Of a stretch of 64,000 bases of DNA, positions 17,310-25,202 are shown one piece after another. Position numbers and translations under genes: made by a program. Origin of the DNA: Thermocaproicibacter sp002410755 (lineage in GTDB: Bacteria > Bacillota > Clostridia > Oscillospirales > Acutalibacteraceae); contig DAITDU010000006.1 of the NCBI GenBank assembly GCA_036839715.1, positions 8,137 through 72,136 of the forward strand, written 5' to 3'. Each line of letters starts with the position of its first letter. Within the stretch, counting starts at the first letter, position 1. The notes below the pieces were generated by a model, which saw only the letters and a list, made by a program, of their open reading frames with translations, did no database searches and had not been told where the DNA came from.

Positions 17310-17576
17310 TTATTTTGCAACGCTCATAATTAGGCCCAGCAGGTATACCAGCAACGTGTCCAACCCAAAAACGAACAGGCCAATTACAATGATTGTAACC
17401 AGCACAACGCCCGTATTGCGGAAGACTGTCTTAGGCGCTGGCCATACCATTTTTCTGATCTCACTTTTTGTGTCATGAAAAAACTTGTTGATACTTTTGC
17501 CGGCTCTGGCAAAAAAGTTTTTTTTCTGAACCTTTTTCTGAACCTTGGTATTAGCCTTTTCAGAATTAGCAGCCAT
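17310..17576 (-). CDS. secE: Preprotein translocase subunit SecE
   Basis: Clamps SecY in the membrane translocon. The single-helix Gram-positive form is present: a basic amphipathic stretch (KSINKFFHDTKSEIRKMVWP) followed by one membrane helix near residues 55-80 (GVVLVTIIVIGLFVFGLD). Its 88 residues fit. rpmG lies 23 bp upstream and nusG 23 bp downstream. Confidence 0.97.
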   Translation of the reverse strand: MAANSEKANTKVQKKVQKKNFFARAGKSINKFFHDTKSEIRKMVWPAPKTVFRNTGVVLVTIIVIGLFVFGLDTLLVYLLGLIMSVAK

Positions 17577-17599
17577 AAAACTTTTTTCCTCCGTCCGGA

Positions 17600-17749
17600 C
17601 TACTTTGTCTCACGATGAAGTGTGTGTTTCTTGCAGAACCTGCAATACTTTTTCATCTCGAGCCTGTCCGGGTCGTTCTTTTTATTCTTCATCGTGTCAT
17701 AGTTGCGCTGTTTGCACACTGTGCAGGCCAAGGTTACTTTTACTCTCAT
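17600..17749 (-). CDS. rpmG: Ribosomal protein bL33
   Basis: A 49-residue protein begins MRVKVTLACTVCKQRNYDT, with Cys pairs CTVC and CRFC forming a zinc-ribbon L33. GGAGGTG is seven bases before the ATG. It is the first gene of the secE-nusG-ribosomal protein unit; no tRNA-Trp lies between it and secE, although many genomes have one there. Confidence 0.96.
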   Translation of the reverse strand: MRVKVTLACTVCKQRNYDTMKNKKNDPDRLEMKKYCRFCKKHTLHRETK

Positions 17750-17854
17750 AACGGCACCTCCCGTATTCCGGAATTTGATTCAGCCCTTGCCGGGCTATGG
17801 CCTCCCTCAAAATAAACGGGTACAAAAAAATAGCCCCTTTACCGAGGTATATCC

Positions 17855-17883
17855 ATCATAGCACAACATAGGTTCTCTGTCAA
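17855..17883 (-). promoter_or_regulatory. Strong sigma-A promoter of the rpmG-rplL operon
   Basis: Minus strand TTGACA (17883-17878), 17-bp spacer, TATGAT (17860-17855) with an extended -10 TGC. It would start transcription about 100 bases before rpmG. Confidence 0.88.
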
Positions 17884-17918
17884 GCAAGTCTATAAAATAA
17901 GTTGAAGCGGCCTGCCTT

Positions 17919-18716
17919 TCAGTGCGTATCCATGTCATTCAGGGTTTGCGACATAAGCTTCCTTGTTTTGGAAACTTTTTCAGGCTTGACCTTTTTGCCC
18001 TTCATCCGGAGGCCCGCCTGATAGCCTTTCTTCATATTGTCATCAAAAGCCGGTGCAATGTTTTTGACGGCTCTCTCGCTCAGGCCGTCAAGCAACACGA
18101 TTGTGACGAGAGAACGCACATCCAGATCCCCGTTGAGATAGAGCTCGTTCATCAGTTCTCCGCAGCGTTTGACCGCACTTTCATTCGCCCCTTCGGAACA
18201 AAGTTCCTCGAGTTTCGGGAGGAGCTTTTCCCGTGCAAAGACAACGATCCGAATTCTTCCATATGTGCAGCGCTCTGTATTCAGTTCTTCCTTCAGTTCA
18301 GGAAACACACCTGAAAAGCGGTTGAAAAGGAAAACGGGGTCTACATTATTGTTGTCGTCCTTGCGGTGTTTTTTCTTGACACGTACAATTTCCGCCTGTT
18401 TGGGACCGCAGATGGTCTCAACAAAATCTTTTGCAATATCCTGCTCCTGTTCGGCCGTATCATTTGCCGGATCAAACAGCCATGTGGAAATAATTTTCCA
18501 CTTTTCGTCCGGAGCATCATCTTTCAGCCCGCAGGTTTGGAGAGCAAACTGTTTTTTCCTGTCGCTGTAAAAGACACCGTAGGCGGCATCCTCATCCGTG
18601 TAAACTGATTTTCTTCCATTTTCCGGCTGTTCCTGGCCGGCAAGCGGCTTACAGCCTCTTTCTTTCAGGGCAGCACTTACCTGGTCTGCAACAAGGTTGA
18701 ACATTTTCTGTTCCAA
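17919..18716 (-). CDS. Conserved hypothetical cytosolic protein
   Basis: I do not recognise a named function. The start is TTG (18716), with AGGAG ten bases upstream; the first ATG is four codons later and too far from it. The 265-residue product has no signal peptide or membrane helix. The first half is mixed, with SVYTDEDAAYGVFYSDRKKQ; the middle is charged (KKKHRKDDNNN near residue 120); the second half looks helical and ends in a very basic tail (GKKVKPEKVSKTRKLM). The gene stands alone, divergent from ddl. Confidence 0.75.
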   Translation of the reverse strand: MEQKMFNLVADQVSAALKERGCKPLAGQEQPENGRKSVYTDEDAAYGVFYSDRKKQFALQTCGLKDDAPDEKWKIISTWLFDPANDTAEQEQDIAKDFVETICGPKQAEIVRVKKKHRKDDNNNVDPVFLFNRFSGVFPELKEELNTERCTYGRIRIVVFAREKLLPKLEELCSEGANESAVKRCGELMNELYLNGDLDVRSLVTIVLLDGLSERAVKNIAPAFDDNMKKGYQAGLRMKGKKVKPEKVSKTRKLMSQTLNDMDTH

Positions 18717-18868
18717 AATTTCACCACTCCTGTGCCTCTTTATGCCCGCATGGCGTTATTTTACCTAAATCCGGTTCATAATTATCTATTGTAATATCTA
18801 ACAGTCAGTATACTACAAACAGCATAGTTTGTCACCTCTCTTTTCCACACTGGCGTTACGGAAAATGT

Positions 18869-18897
18869 TTGCACCGCTCCTGCCAATGTGGTATGAT
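18869..18897 (+). promoter_or_regulatory. Sigma-A promoter for ddl
   Basis: TTGCAC at 18869-18874, 17-bp spacer, TATGAT at 18892-18897 preceded by TGG. The start site would be near 18904, about 68 bases before ddl. Confidence 0.7.
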
Positions 18898-18930
18898 ATG
18901 TATTTGTAGAATTCGGGCTGAATTGAGCCT

Positions 18931-18956
18931 GCGGCATCAAATTTCTGCCGCTTTTT
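18931..18956 (+). terminator. Terminator-like hairpin in the ddl leader
   Basis: GCGGCA pairs with TGCCGC and is followed by TTTTT, directly before the ddl SD (GGAGG) and downstream of the promoter. The stem is short (6 bp), so partial attenuation or no effect are both possible. Confidence 0.45.
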
Positions 18957-18971
18957 GGAGGAATTAATCAG

Positions 18972-20060
18972 ATGCAAAAGATAAAAACGGCCATTCTGTT
19001 CGGTGGATGCTCTGCTGAACATGAGGTTTCGCTTGTCTCGGCATCTTCTGTCATCCGGAACCTGCCGGTGGAAAAATACGAAACCATCCCGGTCGGGATT
19101 ACGAAAGACGGACGCTGGTACCTTTATACCGGCCCCATGAATAAAATTGCAACGGGCGAGTGGGAAAAAGACGAACAGGCTGTCCCCGCTTTCCTTAGCC
19201 CAGACCGGAGTGTCGGCGGTCTTGTGGTGACCGGGCGGGACGGTGTACATACCGTACCGCTGGACTGTGTTTTCCCCGTGCTGCACGGCAGAAACGGCGA
19301 AGACGGCACTGTTCAGGGGCTGCTGGAGCTCAGCGGTCTGCCCTTTGTTGGCTGCGGGACACTGGCATCCGCCATCTGCATGGATAAGGCCATTACACAT
19401 TCTCTATTGGAAAATGCCGGGATTGTTGCAGCAAAATATCTCTGGTTTTACCGGGACAGCTACACTGGCGAAGGAATTCGGAAAATCAAGGCGAAAGTGG
19501 CAGCACGTCTTGGATATCCGGTCTTTGTAAAGCCTGCGAATTCTGGTTCTTCCGTCGGCGTGACGAAAGTAAAATGTGAAGAGAAACTGGACGGTGCCAT
19601 CGCAGCGGCTGCCGCGGAGAGCAATAAAATTCTCGTTGAGGAAGCTGTCCGCGGGCAGGAAGTCGAGTGTGCCGTACTCGGCAACCGGGAACCGGAAGCC
19701 GCTCCGGTCGTGGGGGAAATCGTTGCTTCCGCCGCATTTTATGATTACAATGATAAATATAAATCCGGCAAGTCCAAGCTGAATATTCCGGCACATCTTG
19801 ACGCAGCCGTAGTGGAAAAAATCCGTTCTATTGCAGTGCGTGCATTCCGGACTCTCGGCTGTCGTGGGTTTGCACGTGTTGATTTCTTTGTACGGAACGG
19901 CAGTGAAATTCTGCTTAACGAGCTAAACACCATCCCGGGCTTTACACCCATCAGCATGTACCCAAAGCTCTGGAAAGCTTCCGGCCTTCCGTACCCAGAG
20001 CTCCTCGACAGGCTGGTCAGCCTCTCTTTTGACAATGATGCGAAAGATTACAAGAGATAA
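18972..20060 (+). CDS. ddl: D-alanine--D-alanine ligase
   Basis: ATP-grasp enzyme joining two D-Ala for peptidoglycan precursors. The N terminus has FGGCSAEHEVSLVSA, a Ddl hallmark. CVFPVLHGRNGEDGTVQGLLEL covers the second substrate site, FVKPANSGSSVGVTKV the ATP-grasp loop, and EILLNELNTIPGFTPISMYP the metal-binding end. Its 362 residues are typical. Placement with argS and DUF1934 is common in Clostridia only in part. Confidence 0.96.
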   Translation: MQKIKTAILFGGCSAEHEVSLVSASSVIRNLPVEKYETIPVGITKDGRWYLYTGPMNKIATGEWEKDEQAVPAFLSPDRSVGGLVVTGRDGVHTVPLDCVFPVLHGRNGEDGTVQGLLELSGLPFVGCGTLASAICMDKAITHSLLENAGIVAAKYLWFYRDSYTGEGIRKIKAKVAARLGYPVFVKPANSGSSVGVTKVKCEEKLDGAIAAAAAESNKILVEEAVRGQEVECAVLGNREPEAAPVVGEIVASAAFYDYNDKYKSGKSKLNIPAHLDAAVVEKIRSIAVRAFRTLGCRGFARVDFFVRNGSEILLNELNTIPGFTPISMYPKLWKASGLPYPELLDRLVSLSFDNDAKDYKR

Positions 20061-20107
20061 GATGAAACGGATTGTAGGGAAAAAGCCTGTACCCGGCGGA
20101 AAGCTTT

Positions 20108-20160
20108 CCGCACGGCACTTTCCGCCACAGTGCAGAACAAACCTGCATACTGCCGTGCGG
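20108..20160 (+). repeat. Inverted repeat in the ddl-DUF1934 gap
   Basis: CCGCACGGCA (20108-20117) is perfectly complementary to TGCCGTGCGG (20151-20160), with a nested TGCAG/CTGCA pair inside (20131-20147). No T-run follows, so it is not a standard terminator. It lies about 60 bases before the start I chose for the next gene. Confidence 0.6.
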
Positions 20161-20220
20161 AAGATCGGGGCTGCGGCAAATGCGGACCCAATTTCTCTGC
20201 TTCCGTTCCGGGAGGACAGA

Positions 20221-20667
20221 ATGCAGGAAAATTTTCTGATTTCCATTAAGGGCCGCCAGCGTGTCAACGGTGAAACCGGTGAAGTGGAAGTAACAGCGCT
20301 CGGTTCTTATATCCATCGCGGTAAAAGCCGCTATATTGTTTATCAGGATTATGCTTCAGACGATGATCCCGCACCGCGGACTTCTATTCTTAAAGTGGAA
20401 GGAAGCGATCGTCTGACACTGATGCGCAAGGGCGGGGACAATACCCGTTTGATCCTGGAAAATGGGAAGCGTCACCTCTGTCAGTATGACACGGGTTTTG
20501 GCAGCTTAACGGTAGGTATTTTCACAAGCAGGCTTATTTCAAGGCTGGATGACACCGGCGGCAGCCTGGACATCAGCTACACCCTGGACATCAATTCCGC
20601 ACTCTCAAGCATCAATGAACTTTCCATCACCATCAAGGAGGTAAAAACCAGCGATGTCAAAAATTGA
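20221..20667 (+). CDS. DUF1934 (YwiB-like) beta-barrel protein
   Basis: A 148-residue protein of the DUF1934 family, whose structure is a calycin-like barrel and whose function is unknown. I start at 20221 because GGGAGGA lies six bases upstream; the frame stays open to 20029 but that part contains a strong inverted repeat and overlaps ddl. Motifs: ISIKGRQRVNGETGEVEVT, YIVYQDYASDD and the terminal LDINSALSSINELSITIKEV. It overlaps argS by 14 bp, matching the ywiB-argS pairing in Bacillus. Confidence 0.87.
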   Translation: MQENFLISIKGRQRVNGETGEVEVTALGSYIHRGKSRYIVYQDYASDDDPAPRTSILKVEGSDRLTLMRKGGDNTRLILENGKRHLCQYDTGFGSLTVGIFTSRLISRLDDTGGSLDISYTLDINSALSSINELSITIKEVKTSDVKN

Positions 20668-22348
20668 ACTCAATGCGGCTGAAAAACTCAAGGATGCAAT
20701 CTCGGAATCCTTCCGCAAATGTATGGAAAGCGGCGCATTGCCAAAAGCGGAAATCCCGGGCTTCAGTGTTGAAACCCCGGCCGACAGTTCCCATGGCGAC
20801 CGCGCTTCCAATGCCGCAATGCTCAGTGGCAGGAACTTTCATATGCCTCCGCGCAAAATTGCTGAGGTGCTTCGTGACCACATTGATCTAAGCGGGACTT
20901 ATTTCGACCGCTGCGAGATTGCGGGGCCCGGCTTTTTGAACTTCTTTTTCGGCAGAAAATTTTACAGCGACGTCATCCGTGAGATTCTCAAGGCCGGTCC
21001 TGCATATGGCCGCAGTGGCTATGGGAAAAAGAAAAAAGTCATGGTGGAATTTGTCTCAGCAAATCCGACCGGCCCGATGCACATGGGCAATGCACGCGGC
21101 GGAGCGCTCGGCGACTGCCTTGCTTCCGTCCTTGACGCGGCAGGCTTTCAGGTTTACCGCGAATTCTATATCAATGATTACGGCACGCAGATTGAAAAGT
21201 TCGGCCGTTCTCTCGGTGCCCGCTATATTCAGCTCTATAAGGGCGAAAATGCGGTGGAATTTCCAGACGACGGCTACCATGGTGACGACATCCGGGAGCG
21301 CGCAAAAGAGTTTGCGGCGATTTACGGAGACAAATACCTGAATGTCTCCGAGGAAAAGCGCAATAAGGCACTGGTTGACTATGCGCTGCCGAAAAACATT
21401 GAAAAAATGCGGACAGACCTTGAAAAATACCGCATTGTCTATGACAACTGGTTCCATGAGAGCACGCTTCATAAAGACGGCGAATTAAAAGAAGCAATCC
21501 AGCGTCTGGCCGACCGCGGTGCAACCTACGAAAAAGATGGCGCCCTGTGGTACAAAGGGACAGACTATCATGACGAGAAAGATGAAGTTCTCATCCGCAA
21601 AGACGGAACCACAACTTATTTTGCAGCAGATATTGCCTATCATTATAATAAATTTGTCAAGCGTGGGTTTGACCGCGTCATTGATGTTTTCGGTGCTGAC
21701 CACCACGGCCATGTTGCACGCCTAAAAGGCTCCATGGACGCACTTGGTATTGGCGGCAACCGGCTTGATATCCTTCTGATCCAGCTTGTACGCCTTGTCC
21801 GGGGCGGTGAAATCGTTCGGATGAGCAAACGCACCGGCAAGATGATTCAGCTTGCCGACCTGCTGGACGAGGTTCCGGTAGATGCGGCCCGTTTCTTCTT
21901 TAATCTGCGTGAAGCTTCTTCGCAGATGGACTTTGACCTTGACCTTGCCGTCAAGCAGGATCCGCAGAACCCGGTCTACTATGTACAGTATGCCTATGCA
22001 CGGATTTGCAGCATCGTGCGGAAGCTTGCTTCAGAAGGCATCCACCGCCGTGATTGTACAGATGCAGAGCTCGCTCTGCTGGCTACGCCGGAAGAAGCTG
22101 CCTTGGTCCGTCATCTTTCCATCTGCACAAGCGAAATTATTTCCTCTGCGCATGACTACGATCCACCCCGCATGATGCGCTATGTCATCACACTTGCAAA
22201 CCTGTTTCACAAGTTCTACACGGCTTGCCGCGTGGAGGGTGAAGAGGAAGGTCTGATGCAGGCACGCCTGAACCTTTGTGCCGCAACAGCCATCGTGCTG
22301 AGGAATGTGCTTACCATGTTCAAAATTACCGCTCCGGAAACCATGTGA
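20654..22348 (+). CDS. argS: Arginyl-tRNA synthetase
   Basis: Class I synthetase charging tRNA-Arg. The HIGH-type site is ANPTGPMHMGNARGGALGD (HMGN form, seen in many ArgRS); the KMSKS loop equivalent is RMSKRTGKM near residue 394. DALR anticodon-binding helices end the protein (HKFYTACRVEGEEE...RLNLCAATAIVLRNVLTMF). Its 564 residues are standard. GGAGG lies before the ATG, within the preceding gene. Confidence 0.97.
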   Translation: MSKIELNAAEKLKDAISESFRKCMESGALPKAEIPGFSVETPADSSHGDRASNAAMLSGRNFHMPPRKIAEVLRDHIDLSGTYFDRCEIAGPGFLNFFFGRKFYSDVIREILKAGPAYGRSGYGKKKKVMVEFVSANPTGPMHMGNARGGALGDCLASVLDAAGFQVYREFYINDYGTQIEKFGRSLGARYIQLYKGENAVEFPDDGYHGDDIRERAKEFAAIYGDKYLNVSEEKRNKALVDYALPKNIEKMRTDLEKYRIVYDNWFHESTLHKDGELKEAIQRLADRGATYEKDGALWYKGTDYHDEKDEVLIRKDGTTTYFAADIAYHYNKFVKRGFDRVIDVFGADHHGHVARLKGSMDALGIGGNRLDILLIQLVRLVRGGEIVRMSKRTGKMIQLADLLDEVPVDAARFFFNLREASSQMDFDLDLAVKQDPQNPVYYVQYAYARICSIVRKLASEGIHRRDCTDAELALLATPEEAALVRHLSICTSEIISSAHDYDPPRMMRYVITLANLFHKFYTACRVEGEEEGLMQARLNLCAATAIVLRNVLTMFKITAPETM

Positions 22349-22376
22349 ACGAAAGGAATTCGGTGCAATATCAATT

Positions 22377-23444
22377 ATGCCTATCCCGTCTGGCTTACCT
22401 CTGCTCTTTTATGTTGGAACACTGCATTCCGGGCACTCCCATCCTGTCGGTTTTCTAAAAGCAGGTGCGGGTGCTGTATGCTTTCTTCCCGGTGGCAGAC
22501 AATCCGTCCGGGTTTTCCGGGAAAACTTTCCCGGTGTCCCGGCGGGCGGCATATGCGGGCCTACTGGGCTTTTTGTCCCACCCCTTGGTGAGTCCGATTT
22601 TGAAGATGTTTTTACCGTCTGCCGCCGGCAAACGGCTGCATGGGACAGTTCAGGAGCCGATTTTCTCTATCTAAGTCACCAGAATTCACTTGCAGATATG
22701 CGTGCTTTTGTTCTGGCTGCCCGCGGAACCGGGCTTCCGGTAATTGCCTGCTGTAATTTTGCGTCAGACTGTGAAGGGAAGGAGAAAAACAGCTTTCTTC
22801 CGGCGCTCATCACGTTACAGGCCATGGGTGCGGCTGCCGTAGGCTTCTGCGGGCTGCCCGGAAATGGCCTTCTTTCCCTTGCAAAAGAGACACTTTCAAG
22901 TGCGTCTGTCCCTCTTGTATTCACAGCCGATGCACAGCCGGACTGGACGCCCTCACAGTATGCGGAAAAAATAAAGCCCTTCCTGGACACGGGAATCCGC
23001 ATCATTGGATGCGGACAGAATACCACACCGGTGCATCTTCATGCGGTACATGAGCTGATAAAAAGATATGGCCCGCCGAAAATTCCTGAAGAAGCCGACT
23101 GCAATGCTGCCACAACTGAACAGGAAGCTTTCTTTCTCGGGGATGACCTTGAATTCAGTGAGCCAATTCGCTGTTCCAGCTTGCTCGGCGATAAGCTGAT
23201 CCGGCTTGGTGACGAAGGGGCTTCAGTGGCTCTGGTTTTTATTGAAAGTGTCGATGATGCAATTCTGCTGGGACGGAACTGTCATCTTGCAAAACTGCCC
23301 ATTGCCGTTCGCACTGACAGTTCCACAGTACTGGAAGCTGCGCTGCGCTGTTTTCAGGGAAGGCTGATTATTGATTCCAGTTCCCCCATTGAGCGGGAAG
23401 TTCTGGAACCGCTTGCAGCAAAATATGGGGCGATCATTTACTGA
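22377..23444 (+). CDS. Truncated MetH-like protein: homocysteine-binding plus partial pterin-binding fold, active site lost
   Basis: Resembles the first two modules of cobalamin-dependent methionine synthase. The homocysteine barrel keeps AGGICGPTG, GADFLYLS, GLPVIACCNF and GCGQNTTPVHLHAVHELI; the second part, LPIAVRTDSSTVLEAALRCFQGRLIIDSSS, matches the start of the pterin domain, and the protein stops soon after at KYGAIIY. The zinc-binding GGCCGTTP of MetH is GCGQNTTP here, and the IETV-type Glu is lost, so methyl transfer is unlikely. The start is uncertain: ATG 22377 has only a distant AAAGGA; 24 further residues upstream would overlap argS. It lies 28 bp after argS. Confidence 0.78.
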   Translation: MPIPSGLPLLFYVGTLHSGHSHPVGFLKAGAGAVCFLPGGRQSVRVFRENFPGVPAGGICGPTGLFVPPLGESDFEDVFTVCRRQTAAWDSSGADFLYLSHQNSLADMRAFVLAARGTGLPVIACCNFASDCEGKEKNSFLPALITLQAMGAAAVGFCGLPGNGLLSLAKETLSSASVPLVFTADAQPDWTPSQYAEKIKPFLDTGIRIIGCGQNTTPVHLHAVHELIKRYGPPKIPEEADCNAATTEQEAFFLGDDLEFSEPIRCSSLLGDKLIRLGDEGASVALVFIESVDDAILLGRNCHLAKLPIAVRTDSSTVLEAALRCFQGRLIIDSSSPIEREVLEPLAAKYGAIIY

Positions 23445-23673
23445 GATGACCGTCCCTGTTCTCTTTTTCTGGATTTTCCTCTTTTGGCGGGATTTCCGGC
23501 GGCTCATCCCAGGTAAGGAACCCAATTGATGTTGCAGCAATCGCAAAACAGCAGGCCACAGTTGCTGCAAAGATTGCCCATTTTGTCACACCAAACGGGC
23601 CAGCTATCATGGATACAACCATCAGGACAAAACCTGCTCCAAAAAGGAGATATGCAAACTGTTCATCACTCAT
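23434..23673 (-). CDS. Small two-helix membrane protein, unknown function
   Basis: A 79-residue protein with hydrophobic segments at about residues 7-25 and 30-53, then an acidic, Pro/Glu-rich cytoplasmic tail (EPPEIPPKEENPEKEN). Its ATG is adjacent to the rsmA stop (23673 shared), so it is cotranscribed with rsmA, and its end overlaps the convergent MetH-like gene by 11 bp. I do not recognise a family. Confidence 0.65.
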   Translation of the reverse strand: MSDEQFAYLLFGAGFVLMVVSMIAGPFGVTKWAIFAATVACCFAIAATSIGFLTWDEPPEIPPKEENPEKENRDGHLSK

Positions 23674-24536
23674 CAGAATCTATCCTTTCCGCTAAGGGCT
23701 GCCGCAAGCGCTGCAAATTCCTTCATGGTAAGCTGTTCTGCACGGGCCGCCGGTGCAATTTCTATATCAGCAAACACTTGTGCCACGCGGCTTTTCGGCA
23801 GACAGAGGCCTGCCGAAATGGAATTGACGGCTGTTTTGCGGCGCATGGAAAATGCAGCTTTTACAACCGCAAAAAAAGCCTTTTCACTTGGTACATCAAC
23901 AGGCGGCTCCTGAAGAATATCCATCCGCACTACAGTGGAATCAACATTCGGCTTCGGGAAAAAGCAGGAGCGCGGCACACTAAAAAGAGGGGTTGGTTCC
24001 GAATAGTACCGAACCGCAGCGCTTACGGCACCGCAGGCACGGGTGCCTGGTTCCGCACAGAGGCGGTCGGCAGCTTCTTTCTGCACCATAACCGTCATGG
24101 CACGGACAGGAGTTTTTTCTTCCAGCACACGCATGATGAGAGGCGATGTGATATAGTATGGCAGGTTTGCACAAAGGTAAGCACTCTGCCCCGCAAATTT
24201 CTTCCTTATCAGCCCGGCAAGGTCCTGTTTCATTGCGTCGCCCCAGACAAGCTCTACGTTAGGGCAGTCTGCAAGCGTTTCCCGGAGCACCGGCTCCAGT
24301 CTGCGGTCGAGCTCTACCGCAACGACACGGCCTGCACGCTTTGCCAGCTCGCGCGTCAGCACCCCGACGCCCGGCCCAATCTCCAGCACACCGGCTTTGC
24401 GGTCTGCACCGCAAAGCTCCGCCATTTTAGGGCAAACAGCAGGGCTTACGATAAAATTCTGGCCAAGCGCATGGGAAAAGTGGAAACCGTTTCGGTTTAG
24501 GATTCCTTGCACCGTATGAAAATCCGATAAATCCAT
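23673..24536 (-). CDS. rsmA: 16S rRNA dimethyladenosine transferase
   Basis: KsgA/RsmA dimethylates A1518 and A1519 in helix 45 of 16S rRNA. I start at 24536 (MDLSDFHTVQGILNRNGF); the ten residues upstream lie over a TATAAT-like -10 at 24570-24565. The SAM-binding motif is LEIGPGVGVLTRELAKRA; the catalytic NLPYYITSPLIM matches the NLPY class. The C-terminal helical domain holds FSMRRKTAVNSI. Its 287 residues are typical. Confidence 0.95.
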   Translation of the reverse strand: MDLSDFHTVQGILNRNGFHFSHALGQNFIVSPAVCPKMAELCGADRKAGVLEIGPGVGVLTRELAKRAGRVVAVELDRRLEPVLRETLADCPNVELVWGDAMKQDLAGLIRKKFAGQSAYLCANLPYYITSPLIMRVLEEKTPVRAMTVMVQKEAADRLCAEPGTRACGAVSAAVRYYSEPTPLFSVPRSCFFPKPNVDSTVVRMDILQEPPVDVPSEKAFFAVVKAAFSMRRKTAVNSISAGLCLPKSRVAQVFADIEIAPAARAEQLTMKEFAALAAALSGKDRF

Positions 24537-24633
24537 TTTGCACAACCTTTGTTTTAATGATATCATTATAGCACCGCAGGAACCATAAATACTATTTTTC
24601 CCAGATATTTCGGAGGAAAGGGCGGAACGTTTT

Positions 24634-25131
24634 ATGCCTATTATGCCTAGAACAGATAAAACGAATTACTATCTTGACATTGCCGAAACGGTCCTTGAGC
24701 GCGGCACCTGCCTGCGGCGGAATTTCGGCGCTATTATTGTCAACCACGATGAAATTGTCTCTTCGGGCTACGTGGGAGCACCGCGCGGCCGAAAAAACTG
24801 CATTGACCTCGGCTACTGTGTGCGTGAAAGCCTTGGTGTTCCCCGCGGGGAACGCTATGAGCTCTGCCGCTCGGTTCATGCGGAAATGAACGCAATCATC
24901 AGCGCCCCGCGCAATGATATGATCGGTGCAACACTCTACCTTGTCGGCAAAGAAGTTAAAACCGGTGAATATGTTGCGGACCCGGCCCCGTGTTCACTTT
25001 GTAAGCGTGTCATTATCAACGCAGGCATTGCGCATGTTGTTGCACGCATCAGCAAAAAAGAGTATACCGTTACTGACGTAAAATCCTGGGTAGAACATGA
25101 TGAATCGCTCACCGGAAAGACTGGATACTGA
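24634..25131 (+). CDS. comEB: dCMP deaminase family protein
   Basis: Zinc-dependent deaminase producing dUMP for thymidylate synthesis; the Bacillus orthologue is ComEB. Zinc and proton-shuttle motifs are HAEMNAI (residues 90-96) and PCSLCKRVIINAGI (118-131). The N terminus CLRRNFGAIIVNHDEIVSSGYVG fits the family. Its length is 165 residues. GGAGG lies 18 bases before the first ATG, so the second ATG (24643, MPRTDK) is also possible. Confidence 0.9.
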   Translation: MPIMPRTDKTNYYLDIAETVLERGTCLRRNFGAIIVNHDEIVSSGYVGAPRGRKNCIDLGYCVRESLGVPRGERYELCRSVHAEMNAIISAPRNDMIGATLYLVGKEVKTGEYVADPAPCSLCKRVIINAGIAHVVARISKKEYTVTDVKSWVEHDESLTGKTGY

Positions 25132-25202
25132 AATATTAAGGGCACAGCGTACAGGAAAACTCTCCGGAAGCGTACAATTAAAATGAAGGAGGTATAACTA
25201 AT

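Noticed and set aside
24565..24593. Full promoter for rsmA
   Set aside because: A TATAAT-like -10 is present but no acceptable -35 at 16-18 bp, so I did not list it as a promoter.
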